Source: Manduca sexta (taxonomy: Eukaryota; Arthropoda; Insecta; Lepidoptera; Sphingidae). From it: a stretch of DNA of 64,000 bases. Where the stretch lies: contig NC_051121.1 of NCBI RefSeq assembly GCF_014839805.1, positions 6,927,116 to 6,991,115 on the forward strand. The letters are read 5' to 3'. The first letter of the stretch is position 1. Every line of letters begins with the position of its first letter. Both the position numbers and the translations under genes were made by a program. This document shows, piece after piece, positions 50,921 to 60,761 of the stretch. The notes beneath the pieces were generated by a model. The model was given only the letters and a program-made list of their open reading frames with translations, was not told the origin of the DNA and did not search any database.

Positions 50921-50987
50921 ATGGCAACACCAAATAATTACAAACAAGCACCATCCATGTCAATGCCGAGTCCACAAAGCAATCCGC
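50921..50987 (+). CDS. dalao: dalao coding exon 1 (start)
   Basis: Encodes [20 protein letters not shown] plus NP and the first base of the next codon. Donor C|GTTTGT. In-frame ATG has A at -3 and G at +4. Confidence 0.85.
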
Positions 50988-53900
50988 GTTTGTATTACCA
51001 TATATCCTTGCCCCATTATAGTCTTTGCATACCATAAATAATCACAATGATCATAGACTAGTAATTCTCTTCTTGACATTCTAATGAACTGTTAGCGTTG
51101 AATGTTTGTACGAATGTTGTTAGATACTAACTAATAACACGCAAATGTACGTGATTTTGACGCCTATGCAAGCTTGTCAGGGCCATGAACCGTTCCTGGT
51201 TGTGCCAATATCTAACTGCGTTATGAACTTAAGTTACTACAGCATGGCTCCCGTTCTCTCAGCTTCTTAAGCATCAGTAACAATTATTATTTTTGTTTTT
51301 CTTTCCTTGTTTTTTTTAATACCTCCGTCAGAAGTCAAATCTTTTATTCTCGATATAATACTTAATAGTTCTGTAATTTGATATTACTCATTTAATTGGA
51401 TGCCCCCGAGCAAAATGAAGGTAAAACTCAGGTGCATTATTTAATATTTCCTTTAAAGAAATAATTCCACAATTGAGTACTCCATAAATATTCGAAAGCA
51501 TACATAATGCAAAGTAGTACACAAAAGAGGGAAGCCAAAGGAATTAACGCCAGACAGTATTATGTCAAGTTGTGTAATTTTTTTTATACCTAGTTTATAG
51601 TAAAAGAACTGACTATATGACTTCAACAATAGAATTCAATTCTCTTATGTTGGTTTTGTTTCATGTTTTGTTATGTCGTAACAGACTACATGATTGCGGG
51701 GCCCCCAATGAGTTTCGGCATCATTAAAGGTAATGCCACAATCTGACTACTTACTTATTGTTCAAAATTGTTCTCACACACCATTTGTTTCGGATATAGG
51801 TAATCTTTTGGGGTTATTAAAATTGTAATAGCACAAAATTCTCTTTTGTTTCCACATCACAGCCATCACCTTTTGTTTTTTATTTTTTTGTTTTATTATT
51901 ATCTTTACTACGCTAATTAAAGCCTACTAAACACTACAGCTAGTATTGCTCGCTAATATCTTTCTTAACATTTATTTCAATTATTTCTAGATGTTAGTGC
52001 ATATTTCAAGTTTCGTTTGCTCCCCGCTCCCGTCCCGTTCCCTTACGCTTTTTGTTTTTTTTCTTTCATTGTATTGCCGCCCGCTGCTTGGCTTGAAGGC
52101 GGTATGAATGCACCGCCGGCGCACCATAACCAATATCAGTACCACCCGCAATACCAAGGTGGTCCCGGGATGGGGCACCCGGGCCCCCCGGGGGGCTTCG
52201 GCGGGTGGCCGCTCGGGGGGCTAGCGCACGCCCCCCAGCAACAGGGCCGTTTCGCTGCAGAGGGGGCGCGACGCGCCGCCGCCGCCGCTCAGCCATCACA
52301 GCCCACCAAGGATGATAAAACTAGCCCATTTGTTTCCACTGTACATTCGCATCCTGGATTCCAACCACAAAAGATTGGAAAAGGTGCTGGTGCGGTAAGT
52401 TAAACAAATTATTTATTAATTCACTCCTTTTTAAACTCAAATGTAACAATTTGAATTAAAAAGAAAAACTACTTAATCCGTAAAATATTGTAAACTTGCT
52501 AATGGAAGTTAATCTTGTGGGTATTATGTCAACAATCAAATCTTTATTGTTATATTTGAGTTACTGCCGTAGTCATAGGGGTTCTCAATAACCATACACC
52601 CCAATTTTAGGGTGCCGGTCTCCCGAAACCACCCAAGCCACCAGAAAAACCATTGATGCCATACATGAGATATTCACGTCGAGTTTGGGACAGCGTGAAG
52701 GCGGCCCATCCAGATCTAAAGCTATGGGAGATTGGACGTATTATCGGTGGCATGTGGAGGGACCTACCGGAAACAGAAAAGGCTGGGTTTGTGGACGAAT
52801 ATGAAGCGGAAAAGGTATAGTATTAGCCATAATATTTATCTATTTAGTAAAAAAATTAATTTCAGAAAGTATTACAAATAAAATGAAAAAAAAAAAATAT
52901 TAGTAACAAAGCCTTGACAAAAGTACTGACAATTGTTACTAAGAACCTATGTATTGAGTTTGATTTTTCAATAAAATATTCTTTGCATAGTTCTGGGTAT
53001 ACTTATAATTTTTTTAGAATATAGTATCAAAATCGAGCACCATAACAAACGGCATATTGTTAATTGTGGTTCTCAAGATGTTAGCTGATCTTTTATAGTG
53101 TTCTAAAGAAATAATTTCTGACATCAGGCGCAGTACACAGAAATGTTGAAAGCTTACCAATCTTCGCCGGCTTATATACAGTGGCTGGCCCACAAGAACC
53201 GAGGTATTATCAGAATTGAACCCTGTACCACACGATTGCGGGATACTTGTGTATAATACCCACACCATCACGTCACGGCTTCTCTTAACACCGGGACTTT
53301 GTAGATTGTAACACTATTTGCTGTTTTTTGTTTTTTTATTTATTATGATGGACATTAAAACGTGTGGTGTTGGTAACATATTTGAATATTCTTTTAAATC
53401 TTTATTTAAGGAGCGCGGTCGTAATTTCACGATCATGTCGCTCCTTACGTCCGCTTTCATTGGTGTTCTCATTCACTTTTCAAGATTCCAATTTTTTTTA
53501 TATATGCCCAGCCCCTTCCTACAAAAAGCTATTTATAATGCCAAAATTGAAACTTCTCTAACTTCACAATCATAGCAATTTGATTTTATGTACATTTATA
53601 TGAACGGAATGGAATTTATTTTGTACCAACTAAAAACAACACCAATCAACTTTTCCTTTTAAATCACTACTCTTCTAGATGATTTTAAGGTCAACTCTAC
53701 TAGATTATTAGACTACATCCCCGGTATCAGGGATCTATCTTACGGCACAACTTATGCTTCTACCTTTTTTGACAAGAAATTTCCATGTATAAATAATAAA
53801 TACTTAAAAAATGTTTACACTACAACAGCACTTTCACAAAAACATCTGAAAGTTTTTCTGGAACCAGTTGTAAACCCAGAACATTAAAATTTACAATATA

Positions 53901-56900
53901 CCCAGTCAGCATAACCATAGTTAATAAAATAAACATAAAAACTGCAAATAGGTGTTATAAGTTTGTTCAATGTTGGTACCCATTACCAATCACTTAGGCA
54001 TAACTATGGTAAACAGATAAGCTAGATAATGTTATGTCAAGGGGCCACTGTATATTTGTATGCACTCGGTGAATATATATTTTTAATTTTATGGAATAGA
54101 GAAAACTATGAGTGTTCGAAAAATGTTTACAATTTTTTTTTTATGTTTGATAATTACTAGACTAGAATAAGTACGACGAGAAAAAATATTTTCTCTTCTG
54201 TTATGTTATTATTTTTCTCTAGTTCCATAATTACAATATGAATATGATTCGGTATTGGGACATAGAAATGGATATTTATTCGTTTCTTTGTGGGTACACA
54301 GAAATGAAATTATTTTGATGATTATATAATTTAAAAATAACACCGATAAATTGTTTAAATATTTCTATATTAAATTTACAAATATTGAAAGTCACATCAA
54401 ATAAGGCTACTACAATAAATTACAAAAATATCCATCCATGCCCCAACCGAGACACGAACCAGTGACTAACAGCACATTGTAACGCTAATTTTGCCCTTCC
54501 ATGCACCGTCACGTAACGCACGCCCGGCCAATCACATCATAGTCCGAGTACGAAAAGAGCCTCAAAACATATCACAATTCGCCCGCGTACCTCGCTTATA
54601 TAGCGGCCAAAAACAAGGCAGTAGGTAAGGGATAACATATGCATGATAGTTATATATAGGTAATTTCATCCACGACGACGCGCCCCTTCACATTTGAGCG
54701 TGGGAGGAGAGGGAGTGTTCTCAGCACGCCGTAATGTACGTGTGCACTAATACTACGCACGCACATTACGGCGTAAGACGTATTACACTGTAAGCTATTT
54801 GGGAAAATAGTGCGATGCGTCTTCGTGGATGAAAAGATGGATATAATGTATTAACTGATAGTTTGGGGGTGTTTTTGTAACTATATGTAATCCACATTAA
54901 AGTTCCTGATATTCCTGGTGCCATTGCCAAGATGCCTTTCTACAAACTTTAAAGCTGTAAATGTTATATATGGGAACGAAATATCCTAGCAATAGATTTA
55001 TTATCATGATATTCTGATATCTTTTTGTGTTCTATTAACATTAACATATTTTGTAGAAAGCATTATGGCTGCAGCTTTTGGATGTATTGTTGTTTGAATG
55101 TTATTATTCAAAATTCTTAGCAAATTTTCCAAATATCAAGAGCATACCTAGGGTTTGAATTTCTTAAAAATACATATTGTATAATGCCATAATTTTCCCA
55201 ATTTAAAAATCACAAATTTTAACATTTTAATAAGCTAGTATTATAATCATTAGGTTTCATGGTGTAATCATTAAATGGGAATATGTGTTGTCCGTAAAAT
55301 AACATTATTGGTAATATGTAATTCTGATCATATAATTCAAAATTACTTTCAATAGATAACGCATTGGTAATATACTTCAAATTTAGAATAATTCTATTGT
55401 ATTATTTGCAGGGGTCTAAACAAATCATTAATATTGTCTATATTTTTTATAAGTACTAACAAATATTTTTGTTTTACTAAGTCCGTGACAATTGTACTAT
55501 GCGGTATCTATTGAAAATAACTTATGTTGATAAAGAATAATTCTGACACACACATTGCGTTAGCAGTAGGTAACTTGGAAGAAGAGAGCTCAAGCAAAAA
55601 AGGCAGCTCTCAGAAGGAGCAACAGCAACAGGACAGAAGAATTGATATTCAACCAGCTGAGGATGAAGAAGGTAGAGTATGATACAAAAATCTCTTTTGA
55701 ATGAGAAACATACCAATCAAAATAATATAATTATAATATTCCCTAGACTCTAGAAGAAGTTGACATTTCATATGCAGATGGTCATAGAAACTAAGTAAAA
55801 TAATTTTTGCAATACATTTGAAAAAATATATGGCCTCATACTGGAGTGGCATAATGCTAGGTCGAAGAAGAAAATTCTTTATTTCATTATGGCAGATATT
55901 ATCCCTTAAAGCATTACGACCCAATAATTTAGGTTTTAAAAATCTGTTATGCTTTAAATCTCATGGTATTAACACGTTTTCAGATCAAGACGAAGGCTTG
56001 TCTGTGAAACACGTAGCGTACGCGCGTTATCTACGTAATCACAGGCTGATCAACGAGATATTCTCCGATACAGTGGTGCCTGACGTCAGGTCTGTGGTCA
56101 CCACTGCTAGGATGCAGGTAAGTTTGAACATTGTTGCACAATGAACATATAGGTCAGTTTCATCTTGAGCATGGATTTAAAGAGATATAGATATCTATAA
56201 TGTCTTTTATTGTGCAGGAATTTTCTAAATTCGTATTAACCAGATCTATAAATAATACTTTTAGGTTCAGTATGATTTGATGTTATTTATATTACGAATT
56301 AAAATAATTTTAAACATTTTTATTTGATTGATACTATTCTACATTCAATGATGAATGTAATTGGTAAAAATAACTAAATGTTAATCGGGTTTTAGATCCT
56401 AAAGAAGCAAGTGCAATCATTGACAATGCATCAGAAGAAATTAGAAGATGAGCTGCAGCAGATTGAAGAGAAGTTTGAGGCAAAGAAACGCAAGTTCATT
56501 GAGAGCAGTGAGGTTTTCCAAGAGGAATTAAAGAAGGTAAAAAATAAAATTATTGGCATATTAATCATTGAGGTTTAAATAATATATTTAAATCTATTGA
56601 CAACAAGAATGTGTCTAATCTCATCACCACCATATTAGTTTCCAATTTCGGTTTTCTTCTGGCAAGCCAAGCGTTGGACTTCCACCTATGAGGTGGACTG
56701 ACGCCCGAAAGTCCGCAGAAAATAACTTGATGCGGAATGCTTCCATTACTAGTCTGCAAATCTTTGGGAGAGGCCTATGGATTCTTGTGGCTCATGATTA
56801 TAATTCACATTTTTGCATTTAGTATTTATACACAGCACAAGTTTATCTAAATGTGGAGAGGATAGACCTGTGATGGCGTATATATTTTATCTAATGTCCG

Positions 56901-59711
56901 TTCAGCACTGCAAGCCGGCCGTGGATGAGGAGACATTCCAGCGTATGGTGGAGCGCGCCATGGAGCAGATGCGCCGTGGTATCGACCCCACCGCTTCGCA
57001 GACCACCACGCCAGGCCATGGCGCTGAGAGGAAAGACGAGGTGAGTGAGATTACTAATCTATACTAATATTATAAAGCCATATTTAAAAAAAAAACCCTT
57101 ATAGGAAGCTAAATCCTGAGTGCTATAGGTAACTTTTTATCCCGAAAAACCGTTTTCACGCCGGTGGACTAGCAGGCTAAAGCTAGTAGTTTATAAATCA
57201 AAGAATACATTGCTAAAGTTTAGAAAGTGGCAATCCCCTGCCATCAGTGATATGATTGCTTAATTGCCTCATCTAATATAAATAACAATATTTAAAAAAC
57301 CCTCGTGTGGTTTTCTGAAGTATAAATATGACATTTAATTTGCTATGTGTGAAGTAAAAAAAAATTAACCAATCAACGTATTTATAGTCGATGAAAGATC
57401 AGTCGCATCCCAAAGGCGAGAGCAACGGCCCTAATCCTCCGACACAAGTGGACAAAGTATCCACCAGCGAATCCAAGCCAGATACCAACACAACCACCGA
57501 GTTGAACAAGACTGATGAAACAAAGGATAAAGAGATGGATGAAAATGGACCACCAACCCATGACGGTGAAGGTGGGTACCGTGATTTATAAACAAAAAAA
57601 AAACATCTTATGGTGATAGCTTATTGAACTTGTCAACATTACGTGTATTTTGATTCCTAATTATTTTTTTTTGTGTTGTAAATATACCTCAATTGACTAG
57701 ATTTCAAGACACCATAATATATCTATACATACATACATACATAACATCACGCATTTTATCCCCGAAGGGGTATGCAGAGGCGCAACTAGGGCACCCACTT
57801 TTCGTATCATATATCTATACAATAGCCATATTATATATAAAATATATGAAATTGTAAATATTGGCAAAGAAAATGGATGTAGCATGTTTTGCTAAGACAT
57901 GCTGGAAATCACAAATTATGTTACATAGCTAAGTACAGAGAATACTAAGATTAAAAGCGTCACACCCTTCGCAGTGTTAGTATTGTTTTTGAATATGCAT
58001 GTCAGTACTGTGATTTGTATGTCAGGTGACCGCAAGGAGGAGAAAGGCGAGATGAAGAGCGAGAGCAAGGAGCAGGCGCCACCTGCCCCGCATCCGCCCG
58101 CGCACCCACAGCACATCACCTCGCCACCGCACCACGGTACTATACATACTAATAGCTATTGCATTTAAACAATGACATTGAGTAAATTCTTACCCCTAGA
58201 AGTGTATACAGAAGGTATAAGACGAAACTGATCAATAATGAGATTGATCCCAAATTTAATTATAGATAACAATTTATTACTAACTTTTTTGCTGGCCGTA
58301 GTCGTGTGAAACTCTTCCCGGAATATCTACATGGAAACGGAGCAGCATTTTTTTTTTATAATAACTAGTCCGAGCCGCTTCAGCACATTAAATACATAGA
58401 AAAAATCAAGTCTGTTGCTGTATTTCTAGCTCATACAATAGTAGGTTATAATAAACGTTACACGACTATATGTTATTTATTGTTTAGCGATGATGATGCC
58501 GCCGAACCCCAACGCGCCAGGTCCTCACCCGGGACCACCGCACGCGGGCCCTCCGCCGCCGCCAGGTAACAACTAACACAATAACAACTCGACTACTTCA
58601 CATACATCACTCTCACTATAATCTATGAATTAGTTCGGATCTCACTGGATTCTCACTTGGTTTATGTTTGCATGTCATAACTTCAAACAGGGGTGTGCAC
58701 TGACATTTTTGAAATGCTATATTTTGTAGCCAATATTTGCCGTCAATGTGTGATCAAGAATGATGTAAGCTTTTTATTTTATGTGTGTTAAAATGTAAGT
58801 GCACGCTTCCTAAGTGAATGTATCGGGGTTGTGTTAACAATGTGGTGACGTGTGGCAGTGGGCGCAGTGGGCGCGTACGGGGCGCCGTACGGCGGACGCT
58901 ACTACGGCGGGTACGCCGGCGGCTTCCCGGCCGGCTACGCGCATCCGTACTACGGCGCGGGCGGCGAGCACTACGCGCCGCACCATGCCCCGCACCACGC
59001 CCCGCAACATGCGCCACAACACGCGCCGCAACACGCTCCGCAGCACGCGCCGCCGCTCGCGCCGCACCACGCGTCGCACGCGCCCCACCAGCCGCTGCAG
59101 CCGCATCACGACGTCAAACGTCTGTACACTATCACACCATGATCATCACTCACCTGCATTAACCACATTAGCTATATTATCGGTGCTTTGTACAAAGAGG
59201 AAACATTATTTCATGGTACTTTTAAGGGTTGTTGGGAACAGTATAAACCATTTGAAATGTAACCATGTTATAAAATAGTTTTCCATAACAGTAAACTAGC
59301 CTTTTGTACAAAACACATTTAACATTAATGGTTCCATCACCCTGGCACTAGCTAAATTGGGGCTTTTTGCACATCATATTAATTAACAATGAATGATGAT
59401 TCTTTTTTCTTCTACTAAAATAAATTTAATCTACAAAATTATTTGAAATCATAATATTGAGAATTCATAGTCCCTTTCTATTCTAGTGTAATATTTGTGG
59501 CATAAAATGGAATTATTTTCTCCCCTATTATATAGCAATCTCTGTTCACAGTAGAGATAATGTCTTAATTTGGCTAACATTAAGAGATGTTAAAACTCAC
59601 GGTATATTTAGTAAATTACACAACTTAATCAATGTACTCAAAAAACTATAAGACTTCAAATTGTTTTCTGTTTTAGCGGATGAGCCACAGCCGAAGAAGG
59701 AGGGTGAATGA
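50921..59711 (+). CDS. dalao: BAP111/dalao (SMARCE1/BAF57): HMG-box subunit of the Brahma (SWI/SNF) complex
   Basis: In Drosophila and mammals this nuclear protein is a core accessory subunit of BAP/PBAP (BAF) complexes and binds DNA through one HMG box. Coding exons: 50921-50987, 51685-51729 (optional), 52099-52394, 52611-52814, 53128-53203, 55567-55671, 55984-56117, 56396-56536, 56906-57040, 57388-57571, 58026-58136, 58488-58565, then either 58859-59142 or 59677-59711. All phases fit with no internal stop, giving about 521 or 604 residues (15 more with the optional exon). The order is a Gly/Pro-rich N-terminus, the HMG box ([20 protein letters not shown]), the [20 protein letters not shown] block, a Glu/Lys coiled coil, and an acidic Thr/Ser/Pro tail. 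These match SMARCE1 block by block. The start ATG (ACAAGATGG) follows an acceptor at 50900 or 50905, so a 5' UTR exon lies upstream. Introns are all GT..AG. Confidence 0.95.
51685..51729 (+). CDS. dalao: dalao optional 45-nt microexon
   Basis: Flanked by TCGTAACAG and AAAG|GTAATG. Exactly 15 codons in the same phase as its neighbours, encoding (H)[14 protein letters not shown](G). Because it preserves phase, the protein reads through with or without it. The Gly/Pro/Met content suits the N-terminal region. Confidence 0.65.
52099..52394 (+). CDS. dalao: dalao exon: Gly/Pro/Ala-rich N-terminal region
   Basis: Encodes [20 protein letters not shown], continuing through [14 protein letters not shown] and an alanine run to KIGKGAGA. 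Acceptor GCTTGAAG is weak in itself but follows a strong pyrimidine tract at 52048-52070. A stronger-looking acceptor TTATTTCTAG at 51990 is also in frame and would add 36 residues. Confidence 0.85.
52611..52814 (+). CDS. dalao: dalao exon: HMG box
   Basis: Sixty-eight codons from [20 protein letters not shown] to DEYEAEK. Contains almost the whole HMG box with helix residues [28 protein letters not shown], closely matching SMARCE1. Acceptor CCAATTTTAG, donor AAAG|GTATAG. Confidence 0.97.
53128..53203 (+). CDS. dalao: dalao exon: end of HMG box
   Basis: Encodes [20 protein letters not shown] then AHKNR, the last helix of the HMG box. The following intron (53204-55566) is 2.4 kb and holds a MITE. 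Confidence 0.92.
54430..54540 (-). repeat. Possible tRNA-derived SINE fragment
   Basis: On the minus strand CACTGGTTCGTGTCTCGG resembles a B box and sits about 45 bp after a tRNA-like head region. No second copy in the window, so it is tentative. Confidence 0.35.
54664..54835. mobile_element. Short MITE in a dalao intron
   Basis: Inverted ends TTTCATCCACGACGACGC (left) and TTTCATCCACGAAGACGC (reverse complement of right) bound about 172 bp. Inside, ACGCCGTAATGTACGTG and its inverted copy at 54726-54774 form a hairpin. No coding capacity. Confidence 0.72.
55567..55671 (+). CDS. dalao: dalao exon: linker after the HMG box
   Basis: Encodes [20 protein letters not shown] then [15 protein letters not shown]. 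The LEEES and IQPAED blocks match SMARCE1. Acceptor GCGTTAGCAG, donor GAAG|GTAGAG. Confidence 0.9.
55984..56117 (+). CDS. dalao: dalao exon: conserved NHRLI...VVTTARMQ block
   Basis: Encodes [20 protein letters not shown], then [20 protein letters not shown] and TARMQ. This is the most conserved stretch after the HMG box in this family. Donor CAG|GTAAGT. Confidence 0.96.
56396..56536 (+). CDS. dalao: dalao exon: coiled coil
   Basis: Forty-seven codons, [20 protein letters not shown] to FQEELKK, rich in Glu, Lys, Gln and Leu with heptad-like spacing; aligns with the SMARCE1 coiled coil. Confidence 0.95.
56650..56785 (+). mobile_element. RTE-like LINE 3' fragment in a dalao intron
   Basis: Plus-strand blocks GGACTTCCACCTATGAGGTG, GACTGACGCCCGAAAGTCCG and GGGAGAGGCCTATGGATTC match the C-terminal coding end of the other RTE tails ([18 protein letters not shown]). 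No tail or duplication is visible. Confidence 0.65.
56906..57040 (+). CDS. dalao: dalao exon: end of coiled-coil region
   Basis: Encodes [20 protein letters not shown], then [11 protein letters not shown] and on to ERKDE. Acceptor TCCGTTCAG, donor GAG|GTGAGT. Confidence 0.92.
57050..57190 (-). repeat. Repeat family E-related fragment in a dalao intron
   Basis: TATACTAATATTATAAAGCC, GCTATAGGTAACTTTTTATC and GGCTAAAGCTAGTAG resemble 50701-50797 and the inverted start of family E. Confidence 0.5.
57388..57571 (+). CDS. dalao: dalao exon: acidic Ser/Thr/Pro-rich tail
   Basis: Encodes [20 protein letters not shown] onward to HDGE, rich in Lys, Glu, Asp, Thr. Low-complexity tail like that of vertebrate SMARCE1, without firm alignment. 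Confidence 0.88.
57745..57804 (-). repeat. SINE family B 3' fragment in a dalao intron
   Basis: On the minus strand CGAAAAGTGGGTGCCCTAGT, GCGCCTCTGCATACCCCTTC and GGGGATAAAATGCGTGATG: the last 60 bp of the SINE. Confidence 0.8.
58026..58136 (+). CDS. dalao: dalao exon: Lys/Glu then Pro/His-rich
   Basis: Encodes [20 protein letters not shown] then [17 protein letters not shown]. Acceptor TATGTCAG, donor ACG|GTACTA. Confidence 0.85.
58488..58565 (+). CDS. dalao: dalao exon: proline-rich
   Basis: Encodes [20 protein letters not shown] then GPPPPP. Its phase-1 donor (CCAG|GTAACA) can join either the 58859 or the 59677 exon. Confidence 0.82.
58859..59142 (+). CDS. dalao: dalao alternative last exon with His/Pro/Ala repeats
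   Basis: Follows acceptor GTGTGGCAG. Encodes a Gly/Tyr-rich segment ([20 protein letters not shown]) and then a tandem APHH/APQH array, ending [14 protein letters not shown]. The frame is in phase with the upstream exon and GC-rich. No good phase-1 donor before the stop is seen, so it is probably a second terminal exon rather than an internal one. Confidence 0.7.
59677..59711 (+). CDS. dalao: dalao last exon, short C-terminus
   Basis: After acceptor CTGTTTTAG it encodes [15 protein letters not shown] in phase with the 58488-58565 exon. An acidic/lysine end also closes vertebrate SMARCE1. Confidence 0.7.
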
Positions 59712-60371
59712 TCGTCACCTAAGCGCGTCGTTAAACGGCGCCGCAAGTCCTCCTCGAAGGACACCCAGTGAGGTGTGGACACTAGTGCATTCTTTAAATT
59801 ATGTGAAACTGGATTGGACATAACTTGCTGCAAGCAAAATAATAGTGTTAAATAATTCGTGATACATTTAAATTTATTGTAATATGGACCTAAATGTGAA
59901 ATTAAGATAATTCAAAATCCTCTGGATGAATATTGCATATAACTATGAACTTGCTTAGAATATATTGAAAAAATAATAATTTAAGCGAATTGATATTTGG
60001 ATTCTGAGAATGTTCTCAATATTAGTATGTAAGAGTGGGTAAATGGATAATCAATTGAGTATTTTTATGGTAGAATGATTTAACTGTATAATTAGCCTTT
60101 TTTTCTCCTTTTTAGTGTATATCTCCAATGTCGATTAATATATAGTAGTTTTATAATGTAACTAAAGTTAGACTGCTTGTCCACCAAGACGGTATCACCC
60201 ACTACGGCGGTGGACTTGCTAGTGTTCTGTATTTTAAATATAATGTGTAAATTAATGTATAACTTACTGATAATTACCCTAATATAAATATCTATACTAT
60301 AAATATTCAAGTGGCCAGAAGACTAAACTTTTTTTCCATAAAGCCATTGTGTTTATATTGGGTTAAATAAA
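59712..60371 (+). other. dalao: dalao 3' UTR
   Basis: No further plus-strand frame. A canonical poly(A) signal AATAAA lies at 60366-60371. A GC-richer part at 59712-59775 is the start of the UTR. The 3' end is inferred, not proven. Confidence 0.55.
60366..60371 (+). terminator. dalao: Poly(A) signal AATAAA for dalao
   Basis: Canonical hexamer about 655 bp after the downstream stop codon (59711). Confidence 0.5.
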
Positions 60372-60524
60372 ACAAAACATGGCTGGAGTCACATTTATTA
60401 AGTGATAAATAAGACATTTTAATACTTATTTACAAATACATTATAATAGAAATACATTTAATATGACTGTAGGTAAATTAGGTGTATAGTATGTGCATAT
60501 TTGCAGGATAAAATACTGACTCAC

Positions 60525-60530
60525 TTTATT
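60525..60530 (-). terminator. RBM41: Candidate poly(A) signal for the RBM41-like gene
   Basis: AATAAA on the minus strand, 134 bases past the stop at 60664. Others at 60577-60582 and 60613-60618 are equally possible. Confidence 0.4.
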
Positions 60531-60663
60531 ATTCTTGATTTTTTCTGAATATGTATTTAACTATTAAAAATGAGGATTTATTGTAAAAATACTGTACATC
60601 ATAAAGTTTTTTTTTATTTTATACATAGCCAGTAGATTTTTGCCCTGGAGTGCATTGTAATCC

Positions 60664-60761
60664 TTAATTTGTGGTTGATGAGGCAAACTTGGCCACAATG
60701 GGATAGCCGTTGACAATTGTTCCATTGATTTCGTGCACAGCACTTATTGCTAGATCATAAT
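60664..60761 (-). CDS. RBM41: RBM41-like last exon: RRM end and stop
   Basis: Encodes (N)YDLAISAVHEINGTIVNG then YPIVAKFASSTTN-stop. Acceptor CAATTTCCAG. Confidence 0.92.

Noticed and set aside
52066..52299. Minus-strand 77-codon frame
   Set aside because: Shadow of the GC-rich dalao exon at 52099-52394.
53014..53575. Open frames of 65-85 codons on both strands
   Set aside because: They lie mostly in a dalao intron, are AT-rich and lack motifs.
57388..57600. Separate small gene starting at 57391
   Set aside because: This ATG is internal to a dalao exon with an acceptor directly upstream and matching phase.
58754..59278. Arg-rich and Ala/Arg-rich frames on both strands
   Set aside because: All are shadow frames of the GC-rich His/Pro exon at 58859-59142; only that frame is in phase with the upstream exon.
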